The position numbers were made by a program, and so were the translations under genes. 64,000 nucleotides of DNA from Rhopalosiphum padi. Its lineage: Eukaryota > Arthropoda > Insecta > Hemiptera > Aphididae. The stretch is from contig NW_026869996.1 of assembly GCF_020882245.1 (NCBI RefSeq), forward strand, positions 10,404,969 through 10,468,968. The letters are read 5' to 3'. Below the pieces are notes generated by a model. The model was not told where the DNA came from. It saw nothing but the letters and a program-made list of their open reading frames with translations, and did no database searches. Shown here piece by piece: positions 22,667 through 38,220 of this stretch; the stretch's first letter is position 1, and the number at the start of each line of letters is the position of its first letter.

Positions 22667-25600
22667 TTGCACGCACATTGCATAAATCCAATATTATTAT
22701 CAGTATCTTCTAGTCCATTTTCAACATAGGATGTTGATACTTTCCTTGGTGGTAGAAATGTGAATTCGTGTCACAGCGTTCCTTGATTGATCTGATATAC
22801 TGCCAACTGAAAAAATGTAGTAAGTTAATAATGTATAACGGTTGGAGAATAACTTGAGAATATAGTGTTTTACAGGCAGTTCAAAGTATGAATTTGTAAT
22901 ATTAGTCAATATTATCATATAAAAAACATGTTTTATAGTGTTAATGAAGTATCAGCTTAAATGACAAATATGGATGTTAGTAATGGTAAATAACAATCAT
23001 GTACTAAATCTAATTGTCTAGGTTTCACGAAACTAACTTGATAATTGAGATTTTTATGAGCAGCTAAAAATATGAATTTGTAATATGAGTCAAAATTATG
23101 ATATATAAGCACGTTTTATAGTGTTTATTATTAAGTATGAGCCTAAATGAAATATATGGAAGTTAATAATGGTAAATAAGAACCATTTACTTAATATAAT
23201 GGTTAGGGTATTATGACACTACCTTTTTGTAACACTACTATTAATTGAATACCAATTACATTCAATACCCATTACACGCACGTTGCATAAAACCATTAAT
23301 ATTAGCAGTACCTTCTATTCCATTTTCAACGGAAGATGTTGTAACTTTCCCAAGCGATAGAAATGTTAATTCATGGTCTCAGCATGCCTCGAGTGATCTG
23401 CTATACTGCCATCTACAACACAAAGTAGTCAGTTAAATATGTATAATGGTTAAAGAAATAATTATAATGCTTAGCAACAAAAGAGATAGTACAAATCTAC
23501 CAGAATGTTTTGTTGAGTTTTAATGTAAAACAAAATAGAAGTAAAGAATACACTTGTACATTAACATAAAATTGCTGATTTTCAATATTAAAATAATAAG
23601 AGTTTGTAATACTTGTATACATTATACAATAAGAATCATTGTCATAATCTAGTAGTCAAGGTTTCTAGACACTAACATGAGAATTGAGTGTTTTATAAGC
23701 AGTTAAAAATATGACTTTGTAATATTTGTTAAAATTACCATGTAAAATCATTTTTTATAGTGTTTATGAAGTATCAGCTTAAATGACAAATATGGACGTT
23801 AGTAATGGTAAATAAGAATCATTTACTTAATCTAATTGTCTGGGTTTCATGACACTAACTTGATAATTGAGATTTTTATGAGCAGCTAAAAATATGAATT
23901 TGTAATATGAGTCAAAATTATGATATATAAGCACGTTTTATAGTGTTTATTATTAAGTATGAGCCTAAATGAAAAATATGGAAGTTAATAATGGTAAATA
24001 AGAACCATTTACTTAATATAATGGTTAGGGATTTATGACACTACCTTTTTGTAACACTACTATTAATTTAATATCAATTAAATTCAATACCCATTACACG
24101 CACGTTGCACAAAACCATTAATATTAGCAGTGTCGTCTAGTACATTTTCAACGTAGGATGTTGATATTTTGCATAGTGGTAGAAATGTGAATTCATGTCT
24201 CAGCATATTCTATTGAATGATCTGCTGTACTGCCATCTAAAAATAAAAAATAGTCAGTTAAATATGTATAGTGTTTGGAGAATAACTTGAGAATACAGTG
24301 TTTTACAAGCAGTTCAAAGTATGACTTTGTAATGTTTGTTTAAATTATCATATCAAAATTATGATATTAAATCATTTTTTATTGTGTGTATGAAGCATCA
24401 CCTTAAATGTAATATTTGAAAGTCAATTATGGAAAATTAGAATCATTTGCTTATAATCTAATGGTCAGGGTTTCATGACACTGACTTTTTGTTACACTAC
24501 TATTAATTTAATATCAATTAAATTCAATACCCATTACACGCACGTTGCACAAAACCGTTATTATTAGCAGTATCGTCTAGTACATTTTCAACGTAGGATA
24601 TTGATATTTAGCATAGTGGTAGAAATGTGAATTCATGTCTCAGCATGTATTGAATGATCTGCTGTACTGCCATCTAAAAAAAAAATAGTAAGTTAAATAT
24701 GTATAATGGTTGGAGGATAAAATGTCGCTACTAGACACCGTAAGGAGGACAACAATTTTTATATAACAACTATTACGTGGACAACACTGAATAATTTTGA
24801 AATGGAAACAGTCAAAACATAAACTAACAGACAAACTTCATTTTTATTACAAAATTCTTGAAAACAATTTACAGTTGAAACTCAAATACAAATACGAATG
24901 TAAAACTGGAAAATTAAATGAAATATAGACATAATATATAAACAGACGATAAGAAATAATAATTATGATAAGCCATAAAAGATAGTACCTACAAATATAC
25001 CAGAATGTTTTGTAGAATATAAATGTACCTATTATAAGTGTGACTAAAGAATACATTTGTACAACTGAAAATTTGCTCCTTTTCAATATGAAAAAAGTGG
25101 GTATCGCTCCGCTGTATAGTAGAGATGGAGAGTAGGTCACTGGTCACTTTAATGGATGTGTTAAATTTGAATGCAACGACGGGTAGCATTGTATACGAAA
25201 AACGATTCTGAACGGAGATGATATGTCAGTCAATGATAATTAATTGGATATATTATATTATTACCTATATTTAAATTGTAATATATCGTTATTTTACGCG
25301 ATTTCGTAAAAAATTATATTTCATACGCACATAAAATGTTTTCTATATTGACAATGGATTTTTTTTTTTTACGGTTACTTGAAGGAAAACTTATGGATAA
25401 CCTAGTATTGGATTTGTGAACCTTAAGTATAAATCACAAAGATTTTATGAATTTTCAACTTCAAAATTCTTTGCAAATTTTCGTGATTTCGATATATTTT
25501 CTAAACATTTGAACTTTAAATGCATATAAACAAAAATTGTGACTAACGATTTTTGATTTATTTTTTACTACGATAAGTTTCAATTATCTATAAGTAGCTT

Positions 25601-26596
25601 AAAAAATGTCAAAATATTTTGAAAATTTAATCGCAAATAGATAACGCTAATATAAACGTTTGTTGAAAATTTCAAGTATTTACAATGATTCGTTTTTGAG
25701 TTACAGCAAAATCAAAAAATCGATTTTGTCTTTTCAAAGAGGGGCTGAAGTCAAAACCGAAGCATTATTACTACTCCAAAAAGTGATGACGGACACAAAA
25801 ATAATACAAACATCATTGTAAAATCAATACATTCATCACTCCGTTCAGAATCTAAAAATATTAATTTGTATTATTCGTCAAAATTGACTTGTAAAATCAT
25901 ATTTTATAGTTTTTATGAAGTAAAAATATCTGGTTAAATGAAACATGTGCAAGTTAAAAATTATAAATCAGAATCATTTTCGTAATCGAGTAGTCAAGGA
26001 TCAAGACACTTACTTGTGTTAACTTCGGGCATAAAATATGAACAATTCGTTTATAATATCAAAAATCTTTATTAAATGAACAACAACTACACCCAATAGC
26101 TAAGTAAAAACAACCATCAGTTATGTTAAAAGGCCGTCCGGCGAACGGCACACAACCAACTAGTTTTACTCCGAGGCGATCGGGCATCGGCCGACGGATG
26201 TCGTCACCACTACCGCCCTCTGTCGGTGCATACATTTAATAATTTTGAGTGTTTTATAAGCAGTTTAAAATGGGAATTTGTCAAAATTATCATATAAAAA
26301 CATGTATCATAGTGTATTCAAAATACCAGGTTAAATGAAACACGTGAAAGATAATAATGGTAAATTTCTTAAACTATTGTTCAAGCTTCTAAACATTAAC
26401 TTAATATTTGAGTGTTTTATAAATGTTTTATAATGATCATTTAAATATAGTAAAAATAAAATATATTTATAGCATAGGTAAATTTTAAGAATAAACAATA
26501 CAAGCTAAAGGTGTTTACTATTATTTTATTCAGATATTTAACAAATCTCAATTGTTTCACAGCTATTAATTTAGTATCAATTATATTCAATAACCA
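22667..26596. repeat. Unit 7, type B with an A-type patch
   Basis: This unit is 3930 bp and starts with the B head allele GTCACAGCGTTCC. It is B-type through the poly-T at ~25370. From 25412 to about 25970 it carries A alleles (GATTTGTGAACC, GATTTCGATAT, GCTAATATAAAC, AAAACCGAAGC, TATCTGGTT, AAATCAGAATC). B alleles resume by 26115 (CCATCAGTTATGTTAAAAGG). The inverted-repeat element at 25204-25852 is therefore a B/A hybrid. Confidence 0.95.
25204..25852. mobile_element. Inverted-repeat element, unit 7
   Basis: B/A hybrid, with the switch between the poly-T and 25412. Confidence 0.5.
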
Positions 26597-29500
26597 TTGC
26601 ACGCACATTGCATAAATCCAATATTATTATCAGTATCTTCTAGTCCATTTTCAACATAGGATGTTGATACTTTCCTTGGTGGTAGAAATGTGAATTCGTG
26701 TCTCAGCGTGCCTTGATTGATCTGATATACTGCCAACTGAAAAAATGTAGTAAGTTAATAATGTATAACGGTTGGAGAATAACTTGAGAATATAGTGTTT
26801 TACAGGCAGTTCAAAGTATGAATTTGTAATATTAGTCAATATTATCATATAAAAAACATGTTTTATAGTGTTTATTATTAAGTATGAGCCTAAATGAAAT
26901 ATATGGAAGTTAATAATGGTAAATAAGAACCATTTACTTAATATAATGGTTAGGGTTTTATGACACTACCTTTTTGTAACACTACTATTAATTGAATATC
27001 AATTACATTCAATACCCATTACACGCACGTTGCATAAAACCATTAATATTAGCAGTACCTTCTATTCCATTTTCAACGGAAGATGTTGTAACTTTCCCAA
27101 GTGATAGAAATGTTAATTCATGGTCTCAGCATGCCTCGAGTGATCTGCTATACTGCCATCTAAAACACAAAGTAGTCAGTTAAATATGTATAATGGTTAA
27201 AGAAATAATTATAATGCTTAGCAACAAAAGAGATAGTACAAATCTACCAGAATGTTTTGTTGAGTTTTAATGTAAAACAAAATATAAGTAAAGAATACAC
27301 TTGTACATTAACATAAAATTGCTGATTTTCAATATTAAAATAATAAGAGTTTGTAATACTTGTATACATTATACAATAAGAATCATTGTCATAATCTAGT
27401 AATCAAGGTTTCTAGACACTAACATGAGAATTGAGTGTTTTATAAGCAGTTAAAAATATGACTTTGTAATATTTGTTAAAATTACCATATAAAATCATTT
27501 TTTATAGTGTTTATGAAGTATCAGCTTAAATGACCAATATGGATGTTAGTAATGGTAAATAAGAATCATTTACTTAATCTAATTGTCTAGGTTTCATGAC
27601 ACTAACTTGATAATTGAGATTCTTATGAGCAGCTAAAAATATGAATTTGTAATATGAGTCAAAATTGTGATATATAAGCACGTTTTATAGTGTTTATTAT
27701 TAAGTATGAGCCTAAATGAAATATATGGAAGTGAATAATGGTAAATAAGAACCATTTACTTAATATAATGGTTAGGGTTTTATGACACTACCTTTTTGCA
27801 ACACTACTATTAATTTAATATCAATTAAATTCAATACCCATTACACGCACGTTGCACAAAACCATTATTATTAGCAGTGTCGTCTAGTACATTTTCAACG
27901 TAGGATGTTGATATTTAGCGTGGTGGTAGAAATGTGAATTCATGTGTCAGCATGTATTGAATGATCTGCTGTACTGCCATCTAAAAATAAAAAATAGTCA
28001 GTTAAATATGTGTAGTGTTTGGAGAATAACTTGAGAATACAGTGTTTTACAAGCAGTTCAAAGTATGACTTTGTAATGTTTGTTTAAATTATCATATCAA
28101 AATTATGATATTAAATCATTTTTTATTGTGTGTATGAAGCATCAACTTAAATGTAATATTTGAAAGTCAATTATGGAAAATTAGAATCATTTGCTTATAA
28201 TCTAATGGTCAGGGTTTCATGACACTGACTTTTTGTTACACTACTATTAATTTAATATCAATTAAATTCAATACCCATTACACGCACGTTGCACAAAACC
28301 ATTATTATTAGCAGTATCGTCTAGTACATTTTCAACGTAGGATATTGATATTTAGCGTAGTGGTAGAAATGTGAATTCATGTCTCAGCATGTATTGAATG
28401 ATCTGCTGTACTGCCATCTAAAAAAAAAATAGTAAGTTAAATATGTATAATGGTTGGAGGATAGAATGTCGCTACTAGACACCGTAAGGAGGACAACAAT
28501 TTTTATATAACGACTATTACGTGGACAACACTGAATAATTTTGAAATGGAAACAATCAAAACATAAACTAACAGACAAACTTCATTTTTATTACAAAATT
28601 CTTGAAAACAATTTACAGTTGAAACTCAAATACAAATACGAATGTAAAACTGGAAAATGATATGAAATATAGACATAATATATAAACAGACGATAAGAAA
28701 TAATAACTATGATAAGCCATAAAAGATAGTACCTACAAATATACCAGAATGTTTTGTAGAATATAAATGTACCTATTATAAGTGTGACTAAAGAATACAT
28801 TTGTACAACTGAAAATTTGCTCCTTTTCAATATGAAAAAAGTGGGTATCGCTCCGCTGTATAGTAGAGATGGAGAGTAGGTCACTGGTCACTTTAATGGA
28901 TGTGTTAAATTTGAATGCAACGACGGGTAGCATTGTATACGAAAAACGATTCTGAACGGAGATGATTTGTCAGTCAATGATAATTAGTTGGATATATTAT
29001 ATTATTACCTATATTTAAATTGTAATATATCGTTATTTTACGCGATTTCGTAAAAAATTATATTTCATACGCACATAAAATGTTTTCTAAATTGACAATG
29101 GATTTTTTTTTGTTTACGGTTACTTGAAGGAAAACTTATGGATAACCTAGTATTGGATTTGTGAACCTTAAGTATAAATCACAAAGATTTTATGAATTTT
29201 CAACTTCAAAATTCTTTGCAAATTTTCGTGATTTCGATATATTTTCTAAACATTTGAACTTTAAATGCATATAAACAAAAATTGTGACTAACGATTTTTG
29301 ATTTATTTTTTACTACGATAAGTTTCAATTATCTATAAGTAGCTTAAAAAATGTCAAAATATTTTGAAAATTTAATCGCAAATAGATAACGCTAATATAA
29401 ACGTTTGTTGAAAATTTCAAGTATTTACAATGATTCGTTTTTGAGTTACAGCAAAATCAAAAAATCGATTTTGTCTTTTCAAAGAGGGGCTGAAGTCAAA

Positions 29501-30346
29501 ACCGAAGCATTATTACTACTCCAAAAAGTGATGACGGACACAAAAATAATACAAACATCATTGTAAAATCAATACATTCATCACTCCGTTCAGAATCTAA
29601 AAATATTAATTTGTATTATTCGTCAAAATTGACTTGTAAAATCATATTTTATAGTTTTTATGAAGTAAAAATATCTGGTTAAATGAAACATGTGCAAGTT
29701 AAAAATTATAAATCAGAATCATTTTCGTAATCGAGTAGTCAAGGATCAAGACACTTACTTGTGTTAACTTCGGGCATAAAATATGAACAATTCGTTTATA
29801 ATATCAAAAATCTTTATTAAATGAACAACAACTACACCCAATAGCTAAGTAAAAACAACCGTCAATTATGTCAAAAGGCCGTCCGGCGAACGGCACACAC
29901 GCAACCAACTAGTTTTACTCTGAGACGATCGGGCATCGGCCGACGGATGTCGTCCCCACTACCGCCCTCTGTCGGTGCATACATTTAATAATTTTGAGTG
30001 TTTTATAAGCAGTTTCAAAATGGGAATTTGTCAAAATTATCATATAAAAACATGTATTATAGTGTATTCAAAATACCAGGTTAAATGAAACACGTGAAAG
30101 ATAATAATGGTAAATTTCTTAAACTATTGTTCAAGCTTCTAAACATTAACTTAATATTTGAGTGTTTTATAAATGTTTTATAATGATCATTTAAATATAG
30201 TAAAAATAAAATATATTTATAGCATAGGTAAATTTTAAGAATAAACAATACAAGCTAAAGGTGTTTACTATTATTTTATTCAGATATTTAACAAATCTCA
30301 ATTGTTTCACAGCTATTAATTTAGTATCAATTATATTCAATAACCA
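26597..30346. repeat. Unit 8, type A within B units
   Basis: This unit is 3750 bp and I noticed no difference from unit 5, including the GAGACG allele in the GC-rich block (29877-29982). It lies between B units 7 and 9. The inverted-repeat element is at 28948-29597. Confidence 0.95.
28948..29597. mobile_element. Inverted-repeat element, unit 8
   Basis: Type A allele, like that of unit 5. Confidence 0.5.
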
Positions 30347-33300
30347 TTGCACGCACATTGCATAAATCCAATATTATTATCAGTATCTTCTAGTCCATTT
30401 TCAACATAGGATGTTGATACTTTCCTTGGTGGTAGAAATGTGAATTCGTGTCTCAGCGTGCCTTGATTGATCTGATATACTGCCAACTGAAAAAATGTAG
30501 TAAGTTAATAATGTATAACGGTTGGAGAATAACTTGAGAATATAGTGTTTTACAGGCAGTTCAAAGTATGAATTTGTAATATTAGTCAATATTATCATAT
30601 AAAAAACATGTTTTATAGTGTTAATGAAGTATCAGCTTAAATGACAAATATGGATGTTAGTAATGGTAAATAACAATCATGTACTAAATCTAATTGTCTA
30701 GGTTTCACGAAACTAACTTGATAATTGAGATTTTTATGAGCAGCTAAAAATATGAATTTGTAATATGAGTCAAAATTATGATATATAAGCACGTTTTATA
30801 GTGTTTATTATTAAGTATGAGCCTAAATGAAATATATGGAAGTTAATAATGGTAAATAAGAACCATTTACTTAATATAATGGTTAGGGTATTATGACACT
30901 ACCTTTTTGTAACACTACTATTAATTGAATACCAATTACATTCAATACCCATTACACGCATGTTGCATAAAACCATTAATATTAGCAGTACCTTCTATTC
31001 CATTTTCAACGGAAGATGTTGTAACTTTCCCAAGCGATAGAAATGTTAATTCATGGTCTCAGCATGCCTCGAGTGATCTGCTATACTGCCATCTACAACA
31101 CAAAGTAGTCAGTTAAATATGTATAATGGTTAAAGAAATAATTATAATGCTTAGCAACAAAAGAGATAGTACAAATCTACCAGAATGTTTTGTTGAGTTT
31201 TAATGTAAAACAAAATAGAAGTAAAGAATACACTTGTACATTAACATAAAATTGCTGATTTTCAATATTAAAATAATAAGAGTTTGTAATACTTGTATAC
31301 ATTATACAATAAGAATCATTGTCATAATCTAGTAGTCAAGGTTTCTAGACACTAACATTAGAATTGAGTGTTTTATAAGCAGTTAAAAATATGACTTTGT
31401 AATATTTGTTAAAATTACCATGTAAAATCATTTTTTATAGTGTTTATGAAGTATCAGCTTAAATGACAAATATGGACGTTAGTAATGGTAAATAAGAATC
31501 ATTTACTTAATCTAATTGTCTGGGTTTCATGACACTAACTTGATAATTGAGATTTTTATGAGCAGCTAAAAATATGAATTTGTAATATGAGTCAAAATTA
31601 TGATATATAAGCACGTTTTATAGTGTTTATTATTAAGTATGAGCCTAAATGAAAAATATGGAAGTTAATAATGGTAAATAAGAACCATTTACTTAATATA
31701 ATGGTTAGGGATTTATGACACTACCTTTTTGTAACACTACTATTAATTTAATATCAATTAAATTCAATACCCATTACACGCACGTTGCACAAAACCATTA
31801 ATATTAGCAGTGTCGTCTAGTACATTTTCAACGTAGGATGTTGATATTTTGCATAGTGGTAGAAATGTGAATTCATGTCTCAGCATATTCTATTGAATGA
31901 TCTGCTGTACTGCCATCTAAAAATAAAAAATAGTCAGTTAAATATGTATAGTGTTTGGAGAATAACTTGAGAATACAGTGTTTTACAAGCAGTTCAAAGT
32001 ATGACTTTGTAATGTTTGTTTAAATTATCATATCAAAATTATGATATTAAATCATTTTTTATTGTGTGTATGAAGCATCACCTTAAATGTAATATTTGAA
32101 AGTCAATTATGGAAAATTAGAATCATTTGCTTATAATCTAATGGTCAGGGTTTCATGACACTGACTTTTTGTTACACTACTATTAATTTAATATCAATTA
32201 AATTCAATACCCATTACACGCACGTTGCACAAAACCGTTATTATTAGCAGTATCGTCTAGTACATTTTCAACGTAGGATATTGATATTTAGCATAGTGGT
32301 AGAAATGTGAATTCATGTCTCAGCATGTATTGAATGATCTGCTGTACTGCCATCTAAAAAAAAAATAGTAAGTTAAATATGTATAATGGTTGGAGGATAA
32401 AATGTCGCTACTAGACACCGTAAGGAGGACAACAATTTTTATATAACAACTATTACGTGGACAACACTGAATAATTTTGAAATGGAAACAGTCAAAACAT
32501 AAACTAACAGACAAACTTCATTTTTATTTCAAAATTCTTGAAAACAATTTACAGTTGAAACTCAAATACAAATACGAATGTAAAACTGGAAAATTAAATG
32601 AAATATAGACATAATATATAAACAGACGATAAGAAATAATAATTATGATAAGCCATAAAAGATAGTACCTACAAATATACCAGAATGTTTTGTAGAATAT
32701 AAATGTACCTATTATAAGTGTGACTAAAGAATACATTTGTACAACTGAAAATTTGCTCCTTTTCAATATGAAAAAAGTGGGTATCGCTCCGCTGTATAGT
32801 AGAGATGGAGAGTAGGTCACTGGTCACTTTAATGGATGTGTTAAATTTGAATGCAACGACGGGTAGCATTGTATACGAAAAACGATTCTGAACGGAGATG
32901 ATATGTCAGTCAATGATAATTAATTGGATATATTATATTATTACCTATATTTAAATTGTAATATATCGTTATTTTACGCGATTTCGTAAAAAATTATATT
33001 TCATACGCACATAAAATGTTTTCTATATTGACAATGGATTTTTTTTTTTTACGGTTACTTGAAGGAAAACTTATGGATAACCTAGTATTGGATTTTTGAA
33101 CCTTAAGTATAAATCACAAAGATTTTATGAATTTTCAACTTCAAAATTCTTTGCAAATTTTCGTGATTTTGATATATTTTCTAAACATTTGAACTCTAAA
33201 TGCTTATAAACAAAAATTGTGACTAACGATTTTTGATTTATTTTTTACTACGATAAGTTTCAATTATCTATAAGTAGCTTAAAAAATGTCAAAATATTTT

Positions 33301-34290
33301 GAAAATTTAATCGCAAATAGATAATCGCAAATAGATAACGCTAACATAAACGTTTGTTGAAAATTTCAAGTATTTACAATGAGTCGTTTTTGAGTTACAG
33401 CAAAATCAAAAAATCGATTTTGTCTTTTCAAAGAGGGGCTGAAGTCAAAAACGAAGCATTATTACTACTCCAAAAAGTGATGACGGACACAAAAATAATA
33501 CAAACATCATTGTAAAATCAATACATTCATCACTCCGTTCAGAATCTAAAAATATTAATTTGTATTATTCGTCAAAATTAACTTGTAAAATCATATTTTA
33601 TAGTTTTTATGAAGTAAAAATATCAGGTTAAATGAAACATGTGCAAGTTAAAAATTATAAATTATAATCATTTTCGTAATCGAGTAGTCAAGGATCAAGA
33701 CACTTACTTGTGTTAACTTCGGGCATAAAATATGAACAATTCGTTTATAATATCAAAAATCTTTATTAAATGAACAACAACTACACCCAATAGCTAAGTA
33801 AAAACAACCATCAGTTATGTTAAAAGGCCGTCCGGCGAACGGCACACAACCAACTAGTTTTACTCCGAGGCGATCGGGCATCGGCCGACGGATGTCGTCA
33901 CCACTACCGCCCTCTGTCGGTGCATACATTTAATAATTTTGAGTGTTTTATAAGCAGTTTAAAATGGGAATTTGTCAAAATTATCATATAAAAACATGTA
34001 TCATAGTGTATTCAAAATACCAGGTTAAATGAAACACGTGAAAGATAATAATGGTAAATTTCTTAAACTATTGTTCAAGCTTCTAAACATTAACTTAATA
34101 TTTGAGTGTTTTATAAATGTTTTATAATGATCATTTAAATATAGTAAAAATAAAATATATTTATAGCATAGGTAAATTTTAAGAATAAACAATACAAGCT
34201 AAAGGTGTTTACTATTATTTTATTCAGATATTTAACAAATCTCAATTGTTTCACAGCTATTAATTTAGTATCAATTATATTCAATAACCA
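30347..34290. repeat. Unit 9, type B, 14-bp tandem duplication
   Basis: This unit is 3944 bp. It matches unit 6, including CACGCATGTTGC, ACATTAGAATTG and TTTTTATTTCAAAATTC, but has AATCGCAAATAGAT duplicated in tandem at about 33309-33336. The inverted-repeat element is at 32884-33546 (longer by the duplication) and the GC-rich block at 33826-33927. Confidence 0.95.
32884..33546. mobile_element. Inverted-repeat element, unit 9
   Basis: Type B allele with a 14-bp tandem duplication (AATCGCAAATAGAT). Confidence 0.5.
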
Positions 34291-37200
34291 TTGCACGCAC
34301 ATTGCATAAATCCAATATTATTATCAGTATCTTCTAGTCCATTTTCAACATAGGATGTTGATACTTTCCTTGGTGGTAGAAATGTGAATTCGTGTCACAG
34401 CGTTCCTTGATTGATCTGATATACTGCCAACTGAAAAAATGTAGTAAGTTAATAATGTATAACGGTTGGAGAATAACTTGAGAATATAGTGTTTTACAGG
34501 CAGTTCAAAGTATGAATTTGTAATATTAGTCAATATTATCATATAAAAAACATGTTTTATAGTGTTAATGAAGTATCAGCTTAAATGACAAATATGGATG
34601 TTAGTAATGGTAAATAACAATCATGTACTAAATCTAATTGTCTAGGTTTCACGAAACTAACTTGATAATTGAGATTTTTATGAGCAGCTAAAAATATGAA
34701 TTTGTAATATGAGTCAAAATTATGATATATAAGCACGTTTTATAGTGTTTATTATTAAGTATGAGCCTAAATGAAATATATGGAAGTTAATAATGGTAAA
34801 TAAGAACCATTTACTTAATATAATGGTTAGGGTATTATGACACTACCTTTTTGTAACACTACTATTAATTGAATACCAATTACATTCAATACCCATTACA
34901 CGCACGTTGCATAAAACCATTAATATTAGCAGTACCTTCTATTCCATTTTCAACGGAAGATGTTGTAACTTTCCCAAGCGATAGAAATGTTAATTCATGG
35001 TCTCAGCATGCCTCGAGTGATCTGCTATACTGCCATCTACAACACAAAGTAGTCAGTTAAATATGTATAATGGTTAAAGAAATAATTATAATGCTTAGCA
35101 ACAAAAGAGATAGTACAAATCTACCAGAATGTTTTGTTGAGTTTTAATGTAAAACAAAATAGAAGTAAAGAATACACTTGTACATTAACATAAAATTGCT
35201 GATTTTCAATATTAAAATAATAAGAGTTTGTAATACTTGTATACATTATACAATAAGAATCATTGTCATAATCTAGTAGTCAAGGTTTCTAGACACTAAC
35301 ATGAGAATTGAGTGTTTTATAAGCAGTTAAAAATATGACTTTGTAATATTTGTTAAAATTACCATGTAAAATCATTTTTTATAGTGTTTATGAAGTATCA
35401 GCTTAAATGACAAATATGGACGTTAGTAATGGTAAATAAGAATCATTTACTTAATCTAATTGTCTGGGTTTCATGACACTAACTTGATAATTGAGATTTT
35501 TATGAGCAGCTAAAAATATGAATTTGTAATATGAGTCAAAATTATGATATATAAGCACGTTTTATAGTGTTTATTATTAAGTATGAGCCTAAATGAAAAA
35601 TATGGAAGTTAATAATGGTAAATAAGAACCATTTACTTAATATAATGGTTAGGGATTTATGACACTACCTTTTTGTAACACTACTATTAATTTAATATCA
35701 ATTAAATTCAATACCCATTACACGCACGTTGCACAAAACCATTAATATTAGCAGTGTCGTCTAGTACATTTTCAACGTAGGATGTTGATATTTTGCATAG
35801 TGGTAGAAATGTGAATTCATGTCTCAGCATATTCTATTGAATGATCTGCTGTACTGCCATCTAAAAATAAAAAATAGTCAGTTAAATATGTATAGTGTTT
35901 GGAGAATAACTTGAGAATACAGTGTTTTACAAGCAGTTCAAAGTATGACTTTGTAATGTTTGTTTAAATTATCATATCAAAATTATGATATTAAATCATT
36001 TTTTATTGTGTGTATGAAGCATCACCTTAAATGTAATATTTGAAAGTCAATTATGGAAAATTAGAATCATTTGCTTATAATCTAATGGTCAGGGTTTCAT
36101 GACACTGACTTTTTGTTACACTACTATTAATTTAATATCAATTAAATTCAATACCCATTACACGCACGTTGCACAAAACCGTTATTATTAGCAGTATCGT
36201 CTAGTACATTTTCAACGTAGGATATTGATATTTAGCATAGTGGTAGAAATGTGAATTCATGTCTCAGCATGTATTGAATGATCTGCTGTACTGCCATCTA
36301 AAAAAAAAATAGTAAGTTAAATATGTATAATGGTTGGAGGATAAAATGTCGCTACTAGACACCGTAAGGAGGACAACAATTTTTATATAACAACTATTAC
36401 GTGGACAACACTGAATAATTTTGAAATGGAAACAGTCAAAACATAAACTAACAGACAAACTTCATTTTTATTTCAAAATTCTTGAAAACAATTTACAGTT
36501 GAAACTCAAATACAAATACGAATGTAAAACTGGAAAATTAAATGAAATATAGACATAATATATAAACAGACGATAAGAAATAATAATTATGATAAGCCAT
36601 AAAAGATAGTACCTACAAATATACCAGAATGTTTTGTAGAATATAAATGTACCTATTATAAGTGTGACTAAAGAATACATTTGTACAACTGAAAATTTGC
36701 TCCTTTTCAATATGAAAAAAGTGGGTATCGCTCCGCTGTATAGTAGAGATGGAGAGTAGGTCACTGGTCACTTTAATGGATGTGTTAAATTTGAATGCAA
36801 CGACGGGTAGCATTGTATACGAAAAACGATTCTGAACGGAGATGATATGTCAGTCAATGATAATTAATTGGATATATTATATTATTACCTATATTTAAAT
36901 TGTAATATATCGTTATTTTACGCGATTTCGTAAAAAATTATATTTCATACGCACATAAAATGTTTTCTATATTGACAATGGATTTTTTTTTTTTACGGTT
37001 ACTTGAAGGAAAACTTATGGATAACCTAGTATTGGATTTTTGAACCTTAAGTATAAATCACAAAGATTTTATGAATTTTCAACTTCAAAATTCTTTGCAA
37101 ATTTTCGTGATTTTGATATATTTTCTAAACATTTGAACTCTAAATGCTTATAAACAAAAATTGTGACTAACGATTTTTGATTTATTTTTTACTACGATAA

Positions 37201-38220
37201 GTTTCAATTATCTATAAGTAGCTTAAAAAATGTCAAAATATTTTGAAAATTTAATCGCAAATAGATAACGCTAACATAAACGTTTGTTGAAAATTTCAAG
37301 TATTTACAATGAGTCGTTTTTGAGTTACAGCAAAATCAAAAAATCGATTTTGTCTTTTCAAAGAGGGGCTGAAGTCAAAAACGAAGCATTATTACTACTC
37401 CAAAAAGTGATGACGGACACAAAAATAATACAAACATCATTGTAAAATCAATACATTCATCACTCCGTTCAGAATCTAAAAATATTAATTTGTATTATTC
37501 GTCAAAATTAACTTGTAAAATCATATTTTATAGTTTTTATGAAGTAAAAATATCAGGTTAAATGAAACATGTGCAAGTTAAAAATTATAAATTATAATCA
37601 TTTTCGTAATCGAGTAGTCAAGGATCAAGACACTTACTTGTGTTAACTTCGGGCATAAAATATGAACAATTCGTTTATAATATCAAAAATCTTTATTAAA
37701 TGAACAACAACTACACCCAATAGCTAAGTAAAAACAACCATCAGTTATGTTAAAAGGCCGTCCGGCGAACGGCACACAACCAACTAGTTTTACTCCGAGG
37801 CGATCGGGCATCGGCCGACGGATGTCGTCACCACTACCGCCCTCTGTCGGTGCATACATTTAATAATTTTGAGTGTTTTATAAGCAGTTTAAAATGGGAA
37901 TTTGTCAAAATTATCATATAAAAACATGTATCATAGTGTATTCAAAATACCAGGTTAAATGAAACACGTGAAAGATAATAATGGTAAATTTCTTAAACTA
38001 TTGTTCAAGCTTCTAAACATTAACTTAATATTTGAGTGTTTTATAAATGTTTTATAATGATCATTTAAATATAGTAAAAATAAAATATATTTATAGCATA
38101 GGTAAATTTTAAGAATAAACAATACAAGCTAAAGGTGTTTACTATTATTTTATTCAGATATTTAACAAATCTCAATTGTTTCACAGCTATTAATTTAGTA
38201 TCAATTATATTCAATAACCA
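34291..38220. repeat. Unit 10, type B
   Basis: This unit is 3930 bp with the B head GTCACAGCGTTCC, CACGCACGTTGC and ACATGAGAATTG, as in unit 7, plus the TTTTTATTTCAAAATTC allele shared with units 6 and 9. Unlike unit 7 it has no A patch. The inverted-repeat element is at 36828-37476. Confidence 0.95.
36828..37476. mobile_element. Inverted-repeat element, unit 10
   Basis: Type B allele. Confidence 0.5.
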
